A stretch of DNA of 14,705 nucleotides from Candidatus Omnitrophica bacterium UBA6233 (GCA_002440965.1 DJWJ01000039.1:1-14705), one strand, 5' to 3'. Numbered from the stretch's first letter, positions 1-7,831 are shown. The notes: generated by a model from the sequence alone, not told the origin. Numbers and translations are program-made.

Positions 1-549
1 CTGCAATTTAACGAAGCGCATGTGTATGAATTCCCGCTGAGGGACCAGGTTATGGCCTTTATAGATACGGAATGTCCGGACAAGCTGGCAACGGGTTCCT
101 TTATCAAATATCTTTCCGAGTTGGACTCTTTGGAGTGGAGAATAGGGACTGTTGAGGCACTGCATCCTAAAAGCGCGGCTTCCGCGGCAAGCGGGTTAAC
201 CTGCAGCGTAACCGGCGCATTCCTGGATGACCTGTGTATGGGATTTTGGGGGCCGACTTATCCAAGGCGCGGGTTTATCACGCATCAAAGCGAAGTTGTG
301 GGAAGCGCTGCGGCGGCGGTGCGGGCTGTAAGTATCTCTTCGCTTTTGGGCTCCACTGCTCATATTGTCCTGGAGAATACAGGTTTTGTCCCTTCATTTG
401 AAAGTGACAAACTGGAATTAATCTATCCTGTCCAATCCGGGTGCATCAGGATAGGGCAGAATCCGGTAAGCTGGGAGTCGGGGAAACTTTCCATTTCAGG
501 GAAATATCTGTGGGTTTATTGGCGAAGGCGGATATGCTGCGTATATTAA
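1..549 (+). CDS. traU: Conjugal transfer protein TraU, C-terminal part
   Basis: TraU is a periplasmic protein needed for F-type pilus assembly and DNA transfer. The reading frame is open from base 1, so the true start lies upstream; the GTG at 22 is not a convincing start. About 182 residues are visible, against roughly 330 for F TraU. The family's C-terminal layout can be recognised: an aromatic/glycine segment (CMGFWGPTYPRRG) followed by an alanine-rich helix, then the block CIRIGQNPVSWESGK and a final WRRRICC, which corresponds to the WRKRxCC end of TraU proteins. The downstream TrbC-, TraF- and TraH-like genes support the call, because F plasmids have traU-trbC-traN-traF-traH in this order. 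The stop overlaps the next gene by 16 bases, which suggests translational coupling. The name rests on remembered family motifs plus context. Confidence 0.8.
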   Translation: MQFNEAHVYEFPLRDQVMAFIDTECPDKLATGSFIKYLSELDSLEWRIGTVEALHPKSAASAASGLTCSVTGAFLDDLCMGFWGPTYPRRGFITHQSEVVGSAAAAVRAVSISSLLGSTAHIVLENTGFVPSFESDKLELIYPVQSGCIRIGQNPVSWESGKLSISGKYLWVYWRRRICCVY

Positions 550-1073
550 TTGTGTTTTTTAGCTTATTTCTACTGTTATCCTCAGATTTGGCAGGGGCGG
601 GATTCTTCGATGAAAAAGAAACGCTTGTACCGGAAAATCCCTGCAGCGCATGTAAAAGCAATTTGTTGAACTTGAATCCGGATCTAAGCGGGAAAGTTAC
701 GGCAATAGAGAAATCAATCTCCAATAATTTTAATAAAAAGAATAGCTACGATAATCAGGTTATTTTATTCATCGACTTGTTTAGTAGTTCTTCTGATGCC
801 GCAGTCGAGGCTTTGGTTAGATTCAAGAGAGACAATCCTTCCTGGAAAGTCAAAGGCGTGATTGTCGGTGAAATGAATAATCTTAAAGGGACTTTACTTA
901 AAAAAAGGAAGTTTTTTAGCAACGGGATTGAATTCAGCGTTGATCTGGGCGGCAGCTTGGCGAAAGAATTCGCCGTTTCGAAGACGCCGGCCTATGTGAT
1001 TAGTTATAACGGCAGGCAGGTTAAGTTTACGGGACAGGTTGATTTAAGTGCGGCTATATCAAGCCTTGAATAA
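534..1073 (+). CDS. trbC: TrbC-like F-type pilus assembly protein
   Basis: The product is a 179-residue secreted protein with a thioredoxin-like fold, probably the TrbC counterpart of F-type conjugation systems. ATG 534 was chosen because it opens directly into a signal peptide (MLRILIVFFSLFLLLSSDLA) and overlaps the traU end by 16 bases; the frame is open upstream to 441, but that part runs through traU. A CSAC pair lies at residues 37-40, just after the signal peptide. Next come a beta strand (ILFIDLFSSSSD, about 77-88) and a cis-proline-like KTPAYVIS near residue 152, as in TrbC/DsbA-fold proteins. The stop overlaps the next start in a TAATG junction. Similarity to TrbC is general rather than residue-exact; another thioredoxin-fold transfer protein is the alternative. 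Confidence 0.62.
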   Translation: MLRILIVFFSLFLLLSSDLAGAGFFDEKETLVPENPCSACKSNLLNLNPDLSGKVTAIEKSISNNFNKKNSYDNQVILFIDLFSSSSDAAVEALVRFKRDNPSWKVKGVIVGEMNNLKGTLLKKRKFFSNGIEFSVDLGGSLAKEFAVSKTPAYVISYNGRQVKFTGQVDLSAAISSLE

Positions 1074-1789
1074 TGAAGCGGAATATACTTTTGCTTTTGA
1101 CGGTTTTATCGCACTTCTCGGTTGCGCAGGCAAGAGGGGTGTTTGAGTATGACAGGATTAAGTTCTTTGAAGCGGTTAAGGTTTTGGAATATACCGACCA
1201 GGTGGAGAATAAACAATCGCCGGAAATCATCGTTGATGAATGGGCTGAACCGGTTATCAGCCCGTCCGGCAAGGTAAGTATATATCTTCCGCCTAAAGAA
1301 GTGCGGGATTTCCTGGACAAGCCTGATGGGGCGAATGCAAAGGCATACCTACAGTGGAACCTGAAGAGGGTTAAGAAGTTTGTCGTTGCCCAGGGGTTGC
1401 TTGCTAAAGAAGCAAAGGAGCTCGGATTTATGAAAGAAGCTAAGGGTTTACTTGAAGATAATTATATGGGTGGCGCTACCGGGGTTAAGGATGGGGTGAA
1501 TTACCTGTTTTATTTCATGTTAAACGGGTGTCCTGCGTGCGAAAAAGAGTCCCAGGTAATAAAAGATATCTACCTTAACCACCCGGAAATTAGGATCGAA
1601 GCATTTGCCAACGGGTTTTCCGAACAGGAGTTAGAGGAATTCGGGTTTTCTGTAAGACAGGATAACGGGATGAGCAGTCTTTTTAAGGTTAATTCGTATC
1701 CGGCGATTGCGGTGTTTAACCGGAGGAACCGGAGATATTTTCTCACGGGTTTTGTGGAAAAAGACAAAATATTAAAATTGTTTGAATGA
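1073..1789 (+). CDS. traF: TraF-like conjugal transfer thioredoxin-fold protein
   Basis: The product is a 238-residue periplasmic protein of the TraF/TrbB group, which supports disulfide formation and pilus assembly. A signal peptide covers residues 1-20 (ending SVAQA). A helical middle region (about 73-125) resembles the TraF N-terminal part. The thioredoxin domain then carries CPAC at 153-156 and a cis-proline in SYPAIAVF near residue 210. F TraF itself lacks the CxxC, whereas many TraF relatives and TrbB keep it, so this protein may be an active oxidoreductase or isomerase. The gene starts inside the stop of trbC (TAATG) and ends in an ATGA overlap with traH, as expected for a co-translated operon. 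Confidence is high for the fold and good for the name. Confidence 0.78.
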   Translation: MKRNILLLLTVLSHFSVAQARGVFEYDRIKFFEAVKVLEYTDQVENKQSPEIIVDEWAEPVISPSGKVSIYLPPKEVRDFLDKPDGANAKAYLQWNLKRVKKFVVAQGLLAKEAKELGFMKEAKGLLEDNYMGGATGVKDGVNYLFYFMLNGCPACEKESQVIKDIYLNHPEIRIEAFANGFSEQELEEFGFSVRQDNGMSSLFKVNSYPAIAVFNRRNRRYFLTGFVEKDKILKLFE

Positions 1790-3063
1790 AAAAAGCCGTT
1801 ATTTCGTTGATTTTAATCTTGTTGTTAAGAAACACAGGGTACACGGATATATTCTCGAAGGATACTACGAGTGCATATACCGTCCAGGACGCCATTTCCG
1901 AGGATAGATCCGGATTCTATTACCGGGGAGGAATTGATTATCGCCCGACAGTGCCGACTGATGACCCGGAAGTAGGGTATTCTATTGTCAGCGGATCAAA
2001 AGGGTGCAGTGGGTTTAATCTTGCGGCTAGTTTTAATAGCGTTTTCTCGGAGCAGATATTATCGGATTACTTCAGCGGGATAGCGAGCGAAGCGATAGCG
2101 GCGGCGCCTATGTTGCTCTTAGAGTATGTTTCGCCGACTTTGGCAGATATCATCAAACATTTTAATGCTATGACCAATATGCGTTTGGGCCTGCGGTATG
2201 CGCAGTGCGAGGATATTGAGAAGGCGGCCGGCGAATATATGGATAAACTTAGAAAAAAGAGCGAAAGCGAGTGCGTCAAAGAGAAGGTTGCTGCCGGCCT
2301 GGATATCGACAGCGCTTTAAAAGCATGCAAAGAAGGCAAGGATCCGTTTGCCTTCTTGAAAGATGCCCAAGGTATCTCCCTGGCCCAGGGAGGCAAAATA
2401 AACGCGCTTTCGGATGTCTTTAATAAGATTAATATCCCGCAGGAGAGAAAAGAGTTTATCGGATCCGTTGTCGGGGAAACTACCATTACCGCATCCCAGA
2501 TTGAAAATAATAAAGGGGAGAAGTCCATCTATAAGGTAAATGATGAGTTTAGAACAGATGTTTCCGAGAAGATGTTTTCTGTTTTGGAAGAGTATGTTAG
2601 TTCCAAGAGTATATCCGTGGATACGTTGCAAGAACTATCCTTGCCCAATAATCCGGTAACAGAGGAGCAGATCAGAGAGATAGCTTTGATGCCCAAGTCT
2701 AAGCAGTATATCGCGGTTTCCAAAATTTCCTCGGATATCGCTTATTATAAGACCATTGCAAAATACCGGCAGGCAATGGATGATTTGTTAGAGGCAATGC
2801 GCGCGCCGGGGCTTGATGATGTGCAAAGGGAAGTGCTTCAAAGAGATTATGACTACCTGAAGGAAAAGCTGGAAAGATTTAAAGAAGAACGCCAAATTTA
2901 CAGAGATTATAACGAAGCTGTGGCCGGTATTCTGTCCGAATCGGAAAAGGAAAAGCTGAATACCATAATAAGCAATGATGGGACAACTTCGTACTTTGAT
3001 GAGATAAGAGAAAGCCAGGATAAAAAAGAGATGTACCTGCCTTTGTTTGACGGAAAGGAGTAA
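1786..3063 (+). CDS. traH: TraH-like conjugal pilus assembly protein
   Basis: TraH is an envelope protein of F-type mating-pair formation. The product has 425 residues, near F TraH (about 458). A hydrophobic signal segment covers residues 4-20. The family signature is a small-residue stretch with GCSGFNLAASF at 73-83, an alanine-rich helix (about 97-118), PTLADIIKHFNAM, and a cysteine (141) near the end of the conserved block. The C-terminal third (about 315-390) is rich in charged heptads and is probably coiled coil, as in TraH. ATG 1786 overlaps the traF stop by 4 bases. In F, traG follows traH; here the operon stops and a restriction-modification module begins, so either traG is elsewhere or the operon was interrupted. 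Confidence 0.75.
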   Translation: MKKAVISLILILLLRNTGYTDIFSKDTTSAYTVQDAISEDRSGFYYRGGIDYRPTVPTDDPEVGYSIVSGSKGCSGFNLAASFNSVFSEQILSDYFSGIASEAIAAAPMLLLEYVSPTLADIIKHFNAMTNMRLGLRYAQCEDIEKAAGEYMDKLRKKSESECVKEKVAAGLDIDSALKACKEGKDPFAFLKDAQGISLAQGGKINALSDVFNKINIPQERKEFIGSVVGETTITASQIENNKGEKSIYKVNDEFRTDVSEKMFSVLEEYVSSKSISVDTLQELSLPNNPVTEEQIREIALMPKSKQYIAVSKISSDIAYYKTIAKYRQAMDDLLEAMRAPGLDDVQREVLQRDYDYLKEKLERFKEERQIYRDYNEAVAGILSESEKEKLNTIISNDGTTSYFDEIRESQDKKEMYLPLFDGKE

Positions 3064-3138
3064 CTGCGTATATAAATTTTACCTTCAGATTTTTCCTGTT
3101 TATATATTCTTAAATCCAATATCATTTTGCGTTAAAAG

Positions 3139-3147
3139 TGCTATAAT
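3139..3147 (+). promoter_or_regulatory. Extended -10 promoter for the restriction-modification operon
   Basis: TGC followed by a perfect TATAAT (3142-3147) makes an extended -10 element about 87 bases before the methyltransferase start. No good -35 is seen at the right spacing, which is normal for extended -10 promoters. The 80-base leader contains the small palindrome ACAATTGT at 3167-3174, a possible but unproven operator. Confidence 0.45.
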
Positions 3148-3233
3148 AAACTACATAAATAGGTTCACAATTGTAGATACCGTTAATCGATAGACACGTG
3201 TTTTAGTTTTAATGAAAGAGTAGAGATGGGAAA

Positions 3234-4493
3234 ATGAATAAAAACCATAATAAAGACTTGAGATTGTTATCTCTTTTTTCCGGTTGCGGTGGTATGGATC
3301 TTGGATTTGAGGGAGATTTTAATGTGTTGGCGCAAAGTTTGAATGAGGGGATTCATCCAGATTGGTGCGAGCTAAAAAACGGTCGTTGGGTTATGGTGCC
3401 GTCGACGCGTTTTAAAACCGTGCTTGCTAATGATATTATGCCGGCGGCTAGAGCAGCTTGGGTTTCTTATTTCGGCTCAAGAGGTAATCGTGACAGCGAC
3501 TTTTTATTGGAAAGCATTGTTGATTTAGTGAAACGGCATAAAAAAGGAGAGAAAATTTTTCCTCCCGCTGATATTGTCACTGGCGGGTTCCCTTGTCAGG
3601 ATTTTAGCGTTGCCGGAAAACGCAATGGTTTCAATTCTCATAAAGATCATCATGGAGGATTGCGGATTGGTGACGTGCCGACGGATGAAAATCGGGGAAA
3701 GCTTTATATGTGGATGAGAGAAGTTATTGATATAGTTCGCCCAAAAGTTTTTATCGCAGAAAACGTCAAGGGTCTTGTGTCGTTGGCTGATGCAAAGAAA
3801 ATAATCGAAAATGATTTCCGAAGTATTGGAGACGATGGGTATTTAGTGGTTGATGCTCAAGTGTTATTCGCTCCTGATTATGGCGTGCCACAAACAAGAG
3901 AACGCGTGTTCTTTCTGGGTTTTAAGAAATCAGAGATGACAAAAAAGGCTATCAAGGAGTTGTCTAAATATGAATTATCAGCGGAATACGCTCCCTATCC
4001 GGTTAAAACCCATGGCACGAATGGAAGCGGTCGAAAATTTTATGTTACCGTTAAGCAAGCTTTGGCCGGTTTATTGGAACCTGATAAGACTAATGATCCG
4101 GCTCAGAAATGGTACTCAAAGGCCCAATGGTACGGCGATCACTGTCAAGGGCAAACTGAAGTTGATTTGAATGGATTAGGGCCAACTATTCGGGCAGAGC
4201 ATCACGGGAATATTGAGTTTCGAAGATTATCTTGTGCGCATGGGGGACGTTATAAATCTGAATTGGAAAAAGGGTTGATGGAACGTCGATTGACGGTCAG
4301 GGAATGCGCTAGGATTCAGACTTTTCCCGATGATTTTGAATTTGTCAAGAAAGCGAACGGCAATGGATATTCTATCAGTTCTTCAGATGGATATCGCATC
4401 GTTGGAAACGCCGTGCCTCCGCTTTTAGCGTTCCATGTGGCTTGGAGGTTGCAGGAAATATGGCCTAAAATATTCAAGAAAGGTAAATCATGA
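3234..4493 (+). CDS. DNA (cytosine-5-)-methyltransferase of a type II R-M system
   Basis: The product is a 419-residue C5-cytosine methyltransferase that moves a methyl group from S-adenosylmethionine to a cytosine in the recognition site and so protects the host DNA. The standard motifs are present in order: motif I LSLFSGCGGMDLGF (12-25), motif IV GGFPCQDFS with catalytic Cys121, motif VI AENV (175-178), motif VIII QTRERVFFLGF (220-230), motif IX RLTVRECARIQTFP (352-365) and motif X RIVGNAVPPLLA (388-399). The target-recognition region would be about 235-345. There is an insertion-like stretch between motifs I and II (about 36-62). The start has a weak Shine-Dalgarno. Its end overlaps the nuclease gene by 4 bases (ATGA). 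The recognition sequence cannot be read from the protein. Base composition differs little from the tra genes. Confidence 0.93.
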   Translation: MNKNHNKDLRLLSLFSGCGGMDLGFEGDFNVLAQSLNEGIHPDWCELKNGRWVMVPSTRFKTVLANDIMPAARAAWVSYFGSRGNRDSDFLLESIVDLVKRHKKGEKIFPPADIVTGGFPCQDFSVAGKRNGFNSHKDHHGGLRIGDVPTDENRGKLYMWMREVIDIVRPKVFIAENVKGLVSLADAKKIIENDFRSIGDDGYLVVDAQVLFAPDYGVPQTRERVFFLGFKKSEMTKKAIKELSKYELSAEYAPYPVKTHGTNGSGRKFYVTVKQALAGLLEPDKTNDPAQKWYSKAQWYGDHCQGQTEVDLNGLGPTIRAEHHGNIEFRRLSCAHGGRYKSELEKGLMERRLTVRECARIQTFPDDFEFVKKANGNGYSISSSDGYRIVGNAVPPLLAFHVAWRLQEIWPKIFKKGKS

Positions 4494-5632
4494 TTATAGC
4501 AAAAAATTCCGATGCGCCTGAAAATGAGTTCGTCAAGTTATTAACAGAAAGCAACGATTTAGTTCACGCCTCGTCAAAAGAAGACCCCTCCCGGTATGAA
4601 AATCTCACATCATCAGAATTCGAAGAAGAAGTATTTGATAAAATCTGCCGTGCTGCCGTCTCGACGAACTTCCATAATAAAGTTAAGCTTATTCGGGGAC
4701 ATCGATTTCCAGATATTGTAGCGGAGCATATCGTTGATCAAAAGTTCTTTGGGGTTGAAGTTAAGATTACTAAAAACGATAAGTGGACCAGCACGGGCAA
4801 TAGCGTGCTTGAGTCAACGAGAGTTGAGAAGGTGGAACGTATTTACTTATATTTTGGGAAGTTGGTTGCTCCGCCGGAGTTTATGTTTAGAAAATACGAA
4901 GAATGTCTTTATGAAATAGCCGTGACCCATTCTCCCAGATATTTAATAGATATGAATTTAAAGAGAGGCGAAACTATTTTCGATAAAATGGGAATTGCTT
5001 ACGATGATTTAAGGAAATCCGCCAATCCCATTAACGTTGTCGTTAATCATTACAGGAAGAGTGCGCAACCAGGAGAAGAGCCTTGGTGGATGGGGACTGA
5101 CGAATCGCAAGAAGGGATCGTTAGCCCGACAGTTAGGCTTTGGAATCATCTTGCAGAGTATGAAAGACGAGCTATTAAAAACGAAGCCTTCGCTCGATTC
5201 CCTGAGATATTCGGGAATAGCCAAACCAAGTATAACAATCTTGCTTCGTGGTTAGCCGCTAAGCATGGGGTTGTGGCGTCGTCTTTGAGAGATTCATTTT
5301 CCGCAGGTGGTCAGGTTTCGATTAGTATCGGACGACGAAGATACGAAAAACTCCCCCAGGTTTTCAAGCATCTTAAAGATAACATTAAGGATGTCATTGA
5401 TATCGTGCTGTCTTTAACTCCTGACGACGTTGCGTTCTATTGGAGAGTCAAAGATAATGTCAACCAGGAAGATATCGTCACCCTTTGGATTGAACAGATT
5501 ATCGCTAATTCAAAACTAATCTTGGATGGTGATCCAAAATTCATCGTTCATCTGTTGAGTGACGCCTTTGGCCGGGAGCGAACTCCAGAATACCTGCGGG
5601 CTCAAATGGCCGACTACGGTTTTGATTTTTGA
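4490..5632 (+). CDS. Probable type II restriction endonuclease, PD-(D/E)xK fold
   Basis: The product has 380 residues; I cannot assign it to a named enzyme. Its position between a cytosine methyltransferase (4-base overlap) and vsr (one base apart) argues strongly that it is the cognate restriction enzyme. The N-terminal third carries a PD-(D/E)xK core: FEEEVF helix (44-49), then FPDIVAEH with Asp75, and GVEVKIT with Glu90 and Lys92. That is the expected D-x14-E-x-K pattern after a strand and turn. The C-terminal part (about 210-375) has no motif I recognise and may hold DNA-recognition or dimerisation functions. It would cut unmethylated DNA at the sequence protected by the upstream methyltransferase. 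The fold call rests on the motif; the role rests mainly on context. Confidence 0.75.
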   Translation: MIIAKNSDAPENEFVKLLTESNDLVHASSKEDPSRYENLTSSEFEEEVFDKICRAAVSTNFHNKVKLIRGHRFPDIVAEHIVDQKFFGVEVKITKNDKWTSTGNSVLESTRVEKVERIYLYFGKLVAPPEFMFRKYEECLYEIAVTHSPRYLIDMNLKRGETIFDKMGIAYDDLRKSANPINVVVNHYRKSAQPGEEPWWMGTDESQEGIVSPTVRLWNHLAEYERRAIKNEAFARFPEIFGNSQTKYNNLASWLAAKHGVVASSLRDSFSAGGQVSISIGRRRYEKLPQVFKHLKDNIKDVIDIVLSLTPDDVAFYWRVKDNVNQEDIVTLWIEQIIANSKLILDGDPKFIVHLLSDAFGRERTPEYLRAQMADYGFDF

Positions 5633-5633
5633 T

Positions 5634-6104
5634 ATGGCTCAGAAAAAGATCAAAAACTTTCTTGGTCGAAATCTGAGTCGCGTCAGATCCGCCGACCGTC
5701 TTAGCGGCGAGGCTCGCTCGAACTTAATGTCTAAAATAAGGTCGAAGAACACAATGTTCGAATGCGACTTTATTGAGGCGCTAAGTAAGAGGACCCGGTT
5801 GAAATTTTCTGTTAATGATAAGTCAATAAGAGGAAAACCTGATATTGTATTTTCTAAGCGAAAGGTTTGCGTCTTTTTAGATAGTGATTTTTGGCATGGT
5901 TGGCAGTATCCCCGTTGGAAGCATCTGCTGAAAGATGATTTCTGGAGAGATAAGATAAAAAAGAATAGAAAGAGAGATCGTCGCAATACGACTTTTTTGA
6001 GAAAAAAGGGATGGGTTGTCGTGAGAATTTGGGAACACTCCATAAAATTAGACCTGCCAAAATGTATTCAAGAAGTTTTGGACAAATTAAAATGGTTTTA
6101 TTAA
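5634..6104 (+). CDS. vsr: Very short patch repair endonuclease (Vsr)
   Basis: Vsr nicks DNA next to T:G mismatches left by deamination of 5-methylcytosine, and so limits the mutagenic cost of the methyltransferase. ATG 5634 follows the nuclease stop by one base; the frame is open further upstream, but that part overlaps the nuclease gene. The 156-residue product has the family landmarks: RSKNTMFE helix (36-43), GKPDIVF with catalytic Asp70, VFLDSDFWHGW with the FWH histidine at 88, DFWRDKIKKNRKRDRRN (102-118) and the terminal GWVVVRIWEHSI. Residues corresponding to some zinc-binding cysteines of E. coli Vsr are replaced (FLDSDFWHGW rather than a GCFWHHHxC form), a variant I believe also occurs in other R-M-linked Vsr proteins. 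Methyltransferase, nuclease and Vsr probably form one transcript. Confidence 0.9.
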   Translation: MAQKKIKNFLGRNLSRVRSADRLSGEARSNLMSKIRSKNTMFECDFIEALSKRTRLKFSVNDKSIRGKPDIVFSKRKVCVFLDSDFWHGWQYPRWKHLLKDDFWRDKIKKNRKRDRRNTTFLRKKGWVVVRIWEHSIKLDLPKCIQEVLDKLKWFY

Positions 6105-6227
6105 CGTGAGGCAGTCTATGGCGTAGGATGCGGCAAATGCGCAGGGCTTCCGTTGACAGGTGAATTAACGAGCGCAATTCTAAAAAATAAAGAGTTAAAG
6201 GAGGATCCAAGAAGATTATCTTGGCGA

Positions 6228-6258
6228 GATCATCGATTTAGCGATGATCGCTTTTCTT
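6228..6258 (+). terminator. Possible terminator after vsr
   Basis: A perfect 8-bp inverted repeat (GATCATCG at 6228-6235, CGATGATC at 6242-6249) with a six-base loop is followed by GCTTTTCTTGTCT, a T-rich but not pure T tract. It lies about 125 bases after the vsr stop and just before the IS insertion point. It is plausible as the end of the R-M operon. The region 6105-6227 contains no recognisable gene, only an orphan Shine-Dalgarno-like AAAGGAGG near 6198. Confidence 0.4.
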
Positions 6259-6270
6259 GTCTGATTACAT

Positions 6271-6279
6271 ATAAACGTT
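6271..6279. repeat. Target-site duplication, left copy
   Basis: ATAAACGTT occurs immediately outside the left inverted repeat of the IS4-family element and again, identically, outside its right end at 7550-7558. A 9-bp duplication fits IS4-family transposition. Confidence 0.88.
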
Positions 6280-6303
6280 CACTCGTGTCCGGTAAAAAAT
6301 AAA

Positions 6304-6366
6304 GGGAATCACACCCTACGTGGTAAAATGGCTTTGCAAAAAGTCCAAACCACGAGGAGGATTCCC
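6304..6366 (+). promoter_or_regulatory. RNA structure that hides the transposase ribosome binding site
   Basis: GGGAATC (6304-6310) can pair with GATTCCC (6360-6366), and CGTGGT (6319-6324) with ACCACG (6349-6354). CCCT (6314-6317) can pair with bases of the AGGAGG Shine-Dalgarno (6355-6360) lying between these stems. A transcript that enters from outside the element would therefore have its transposase ribosome binding site locked in a stem, whereas one starting inside would lack the 5' arm. This resembles the known read-through protection of IS10 and IS50; its operation here is inference. Confidence 0.55.
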
Positions 6367-6367
6367 T

Positions 6368-7528
6368 ATGAGCCACTATACCACAATTTTGAACGAAATG
6401 CTAAAATTACTACCGAGACATCAATTTGAAACCTTAGTCAAGAACCAGGATAGTGACCGTTACGTCAAGCGCTTCAATTCCTGGCGTCAGCTTGTCACTA
6501 TGGTTTATGCCCAGTCTTCCGGTAAACAAAGCCTACGCGATATTCAGCGGGGTCTGGAAGCGAATTCTGCGCGCACCTACCATTTAGGAATTCCCGCTAT
6601 AAAACGTTCAACTCTTTCCGATGCCAATAGTAAACGTTCCTACAAAGTGTTTGAGGGGCTTTTCTATAAATTGTTAACCCGTTGTCATGAAGTAACGCCT
6701 CAACATCGGTTCAGATTTAAGAATCCTTTGCATAGCTTTGATGCAACCACTATTGATTTATGCCTATCAGTGTTCCCTTGGGCTAAATTCAGGCGAGCCA
6801 AAGGAGGAATCAAACTGCACTATGACTTCAACCATGCCGGGATGATCCCTGAATTCCTGCGCGTAACAGATGCCAAACAGCATGAAATCAAGGTTGCCAA
6901 ACAATTTTTTGACATTACACCGGACAGCATCTATTGCATGGATAGAGGATACATTGATTATGCCTGGTTCCGCCGGATAAACAACGCGAAAGCTTTCTTC
7001 GTCACTCGTGCCAAGAATAACCTTAATTGTCGATTTATCGGACAGCATAGCGAACCAAATAAAAAAGGCGTGATTTCAGATCAACTCATTGAGCTTGAAG
7101 GCTTTTATTCAAGCCAGGATTATCCTCATCCTTTACGCCTGATTCAGTACTATGATGCTGAAACTGACAAAGAACTCGTATTTCTGACCAATAATATGCG
7201 TTTATCTGCCTTGACTATTGCCCAAATCTATAAAGCACGCTGGCAGATCGAAATCTTCTTCAAGTGGATCAAGCAAAACCTTAAGATCAAAACCTTCTTA
7301 GGAATCTCTGAAAACGCTGTTTTAACTCAGATATGGGTTGCCATGTGCTATTACCTACTTCTGACATTCATTAAATTCCAAACCAGCTATAAACATTCGT
7401 TATTTTACCTACACAGGGTCATTCAAGAAACATTATTGACCCGTTGCACGATTATTGAACTCTTAAAAGCAACTTCAATCGTTATTTCAAGGCTTAAGCG
7501 GGATGACCCGCAATTAACGTTCCTTTAA
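6368..7528 (+). CDS. IS4-family DDE transposase
   Basis: The product is a 386-residue transposase that cuts and joins the ends of the surrounding element. ATG 6368 follows AGGAGG by seven bases; the frame is open upstream to 6320, but without a better start. The N-terminal region (residues 3-65, HYTTILNEMLKLLPRHQFE onward) is the DUF4372-type domain found in many IS4 transposases. The catalytic triad is visible: Asp125 in SFDATTI, Asp192 in CMDRGY, and Glu295 in the IS4 signature Y-(2)-R-(3)-E-(6)-K (Tyr288, Arg291, Glu295, Lys302). A beta-strand-rich insertion lies between the second Asp and the Glu, as usual for IS4. Length and motifs are intact, so the enzyme is probably functional. Confidence 0.95.
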   Translation: MSHYTTILNEMLKLLPRHQFETLVKNQDSDRYVKRFNSWRQLVTMVYAQSSGKQSLRDIQRGLEANSARTYHLGIPAIKRSTLSDANSKRSYKVFEGLFYKLLTRCHEVTPQHRFRFKNPLHSFDATTIDLCLSVFPWAKFRRAKGGIKLHYDFNHAGMIPEFLRVTDAKQHEIKVAKQFFDITPDSIYCMDRGYIDYAWFRRINNAKAFFVTRAKNNLNCRFIGQHSEPNKKGVISDQLIELEGFYSSQDYPHPLRLIQYYDAETDKELVFLTNNMRLSALTIAQIYKARWQIEIFFKWIKQNLKIKTFLGISENAVLTQIWVAMCYYLLLTFIKFQTSYKHSLFYLHRVIQETLLTRCTIIELLKATSIVISRLKRDDPQLTFL

Positions 7529-7549
7529 AATGTTTACCGGACAGCAGTG

Positions 7550-7558
7550 ATAAACGTT
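7550..7558. repeat. Target-site duplication, right copy
   Basis: ATAAACGTT directly follows the right inverted repeat and is identical to 6271-6279. Removing the element and one copy gives a continuous sequence in which ATTACA and TGTAAT flank the site as a short palindrome. Confidence 0.88.
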
Positions 7559-7741
7559 TGTAATTGAGGCAAGGAGGGGGTACCTAACTAACTGCGAGAG
7601 TTATTTTAGGTCGTAATTACATATACATCAGGGGATAGATAATAAGACGTATTGGTTTTGAAGCCGGTGTATCTCGGTTATTCGAAAGAAATGTAATAGA
7701 TAATTAAGAGAGCGAATCCTTAGGCAGAATTCGTGATTCCA

Positions 7742-7774
7742 TTGACATTAAATCAGATTAAACCAGCGTATAAT
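7742..7774 (+). promoter_or_regulatory. Candidate promoter for the DpnII-like nuclease gene
   Basis: A perfect TTGACA (7742-7747) and a perfect TATAAT (7769-7774) lie upstream of the nuclease-fold gene, but 21 bases apart, longer than the usual 16 to 18. The -10 alone sits about 58 bases before the chosen ATG. Either the spacing lowers activity or needs an activator, or only the -10 is used. The rest of 7559-7800 shows nothing I can name, apart from an inverted TGTAATT/AATTACA pair at 7559-7565 and 7615-7621. Confidence 0.45.
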
Positions 7775-7831
7775 ATTGCTCAATAGCAAACATTAGTAAT
7801 CTGTCGTTTGGGCCTATCGGGGGACGTAGTT

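Larger units (their letters stand above)
6280..7549 (+). mobile_element. Complete IS4-family insertion sequence, 1270 bp
   Basis: The element is bounded by 17-bp terminal inverted repeats: CACTCGTGTCCGGTAAA at 6280-6296 and TTTACCGGACAGCAGTG at 7533-7549. They match at 15 of 17 positions when one is reversed. It is flanked by the identical 9-bp sequence ATAAACGTT on both sides. One intact transposase gene fills the interior. Intact ends, an uninterrupted transposase and an identical target duplication point to a fairly recent insertion. It landed between the R-M operon and the next gene and did not break a recognisable ORF. Confidence 0.9.

Noticed and set aside
2067..2528. Minus-strand 153-codon ORF within traH
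   Set aside because: It is a shadow of the TraH coding frame, with no ribosome site and no recognisable motif.
3064..3115. Terminator after traH
   Set aside because: TATATAAA and TTTATATA can pair, but the stem is all A-T, the loop is long and no T tract follows at the right place.
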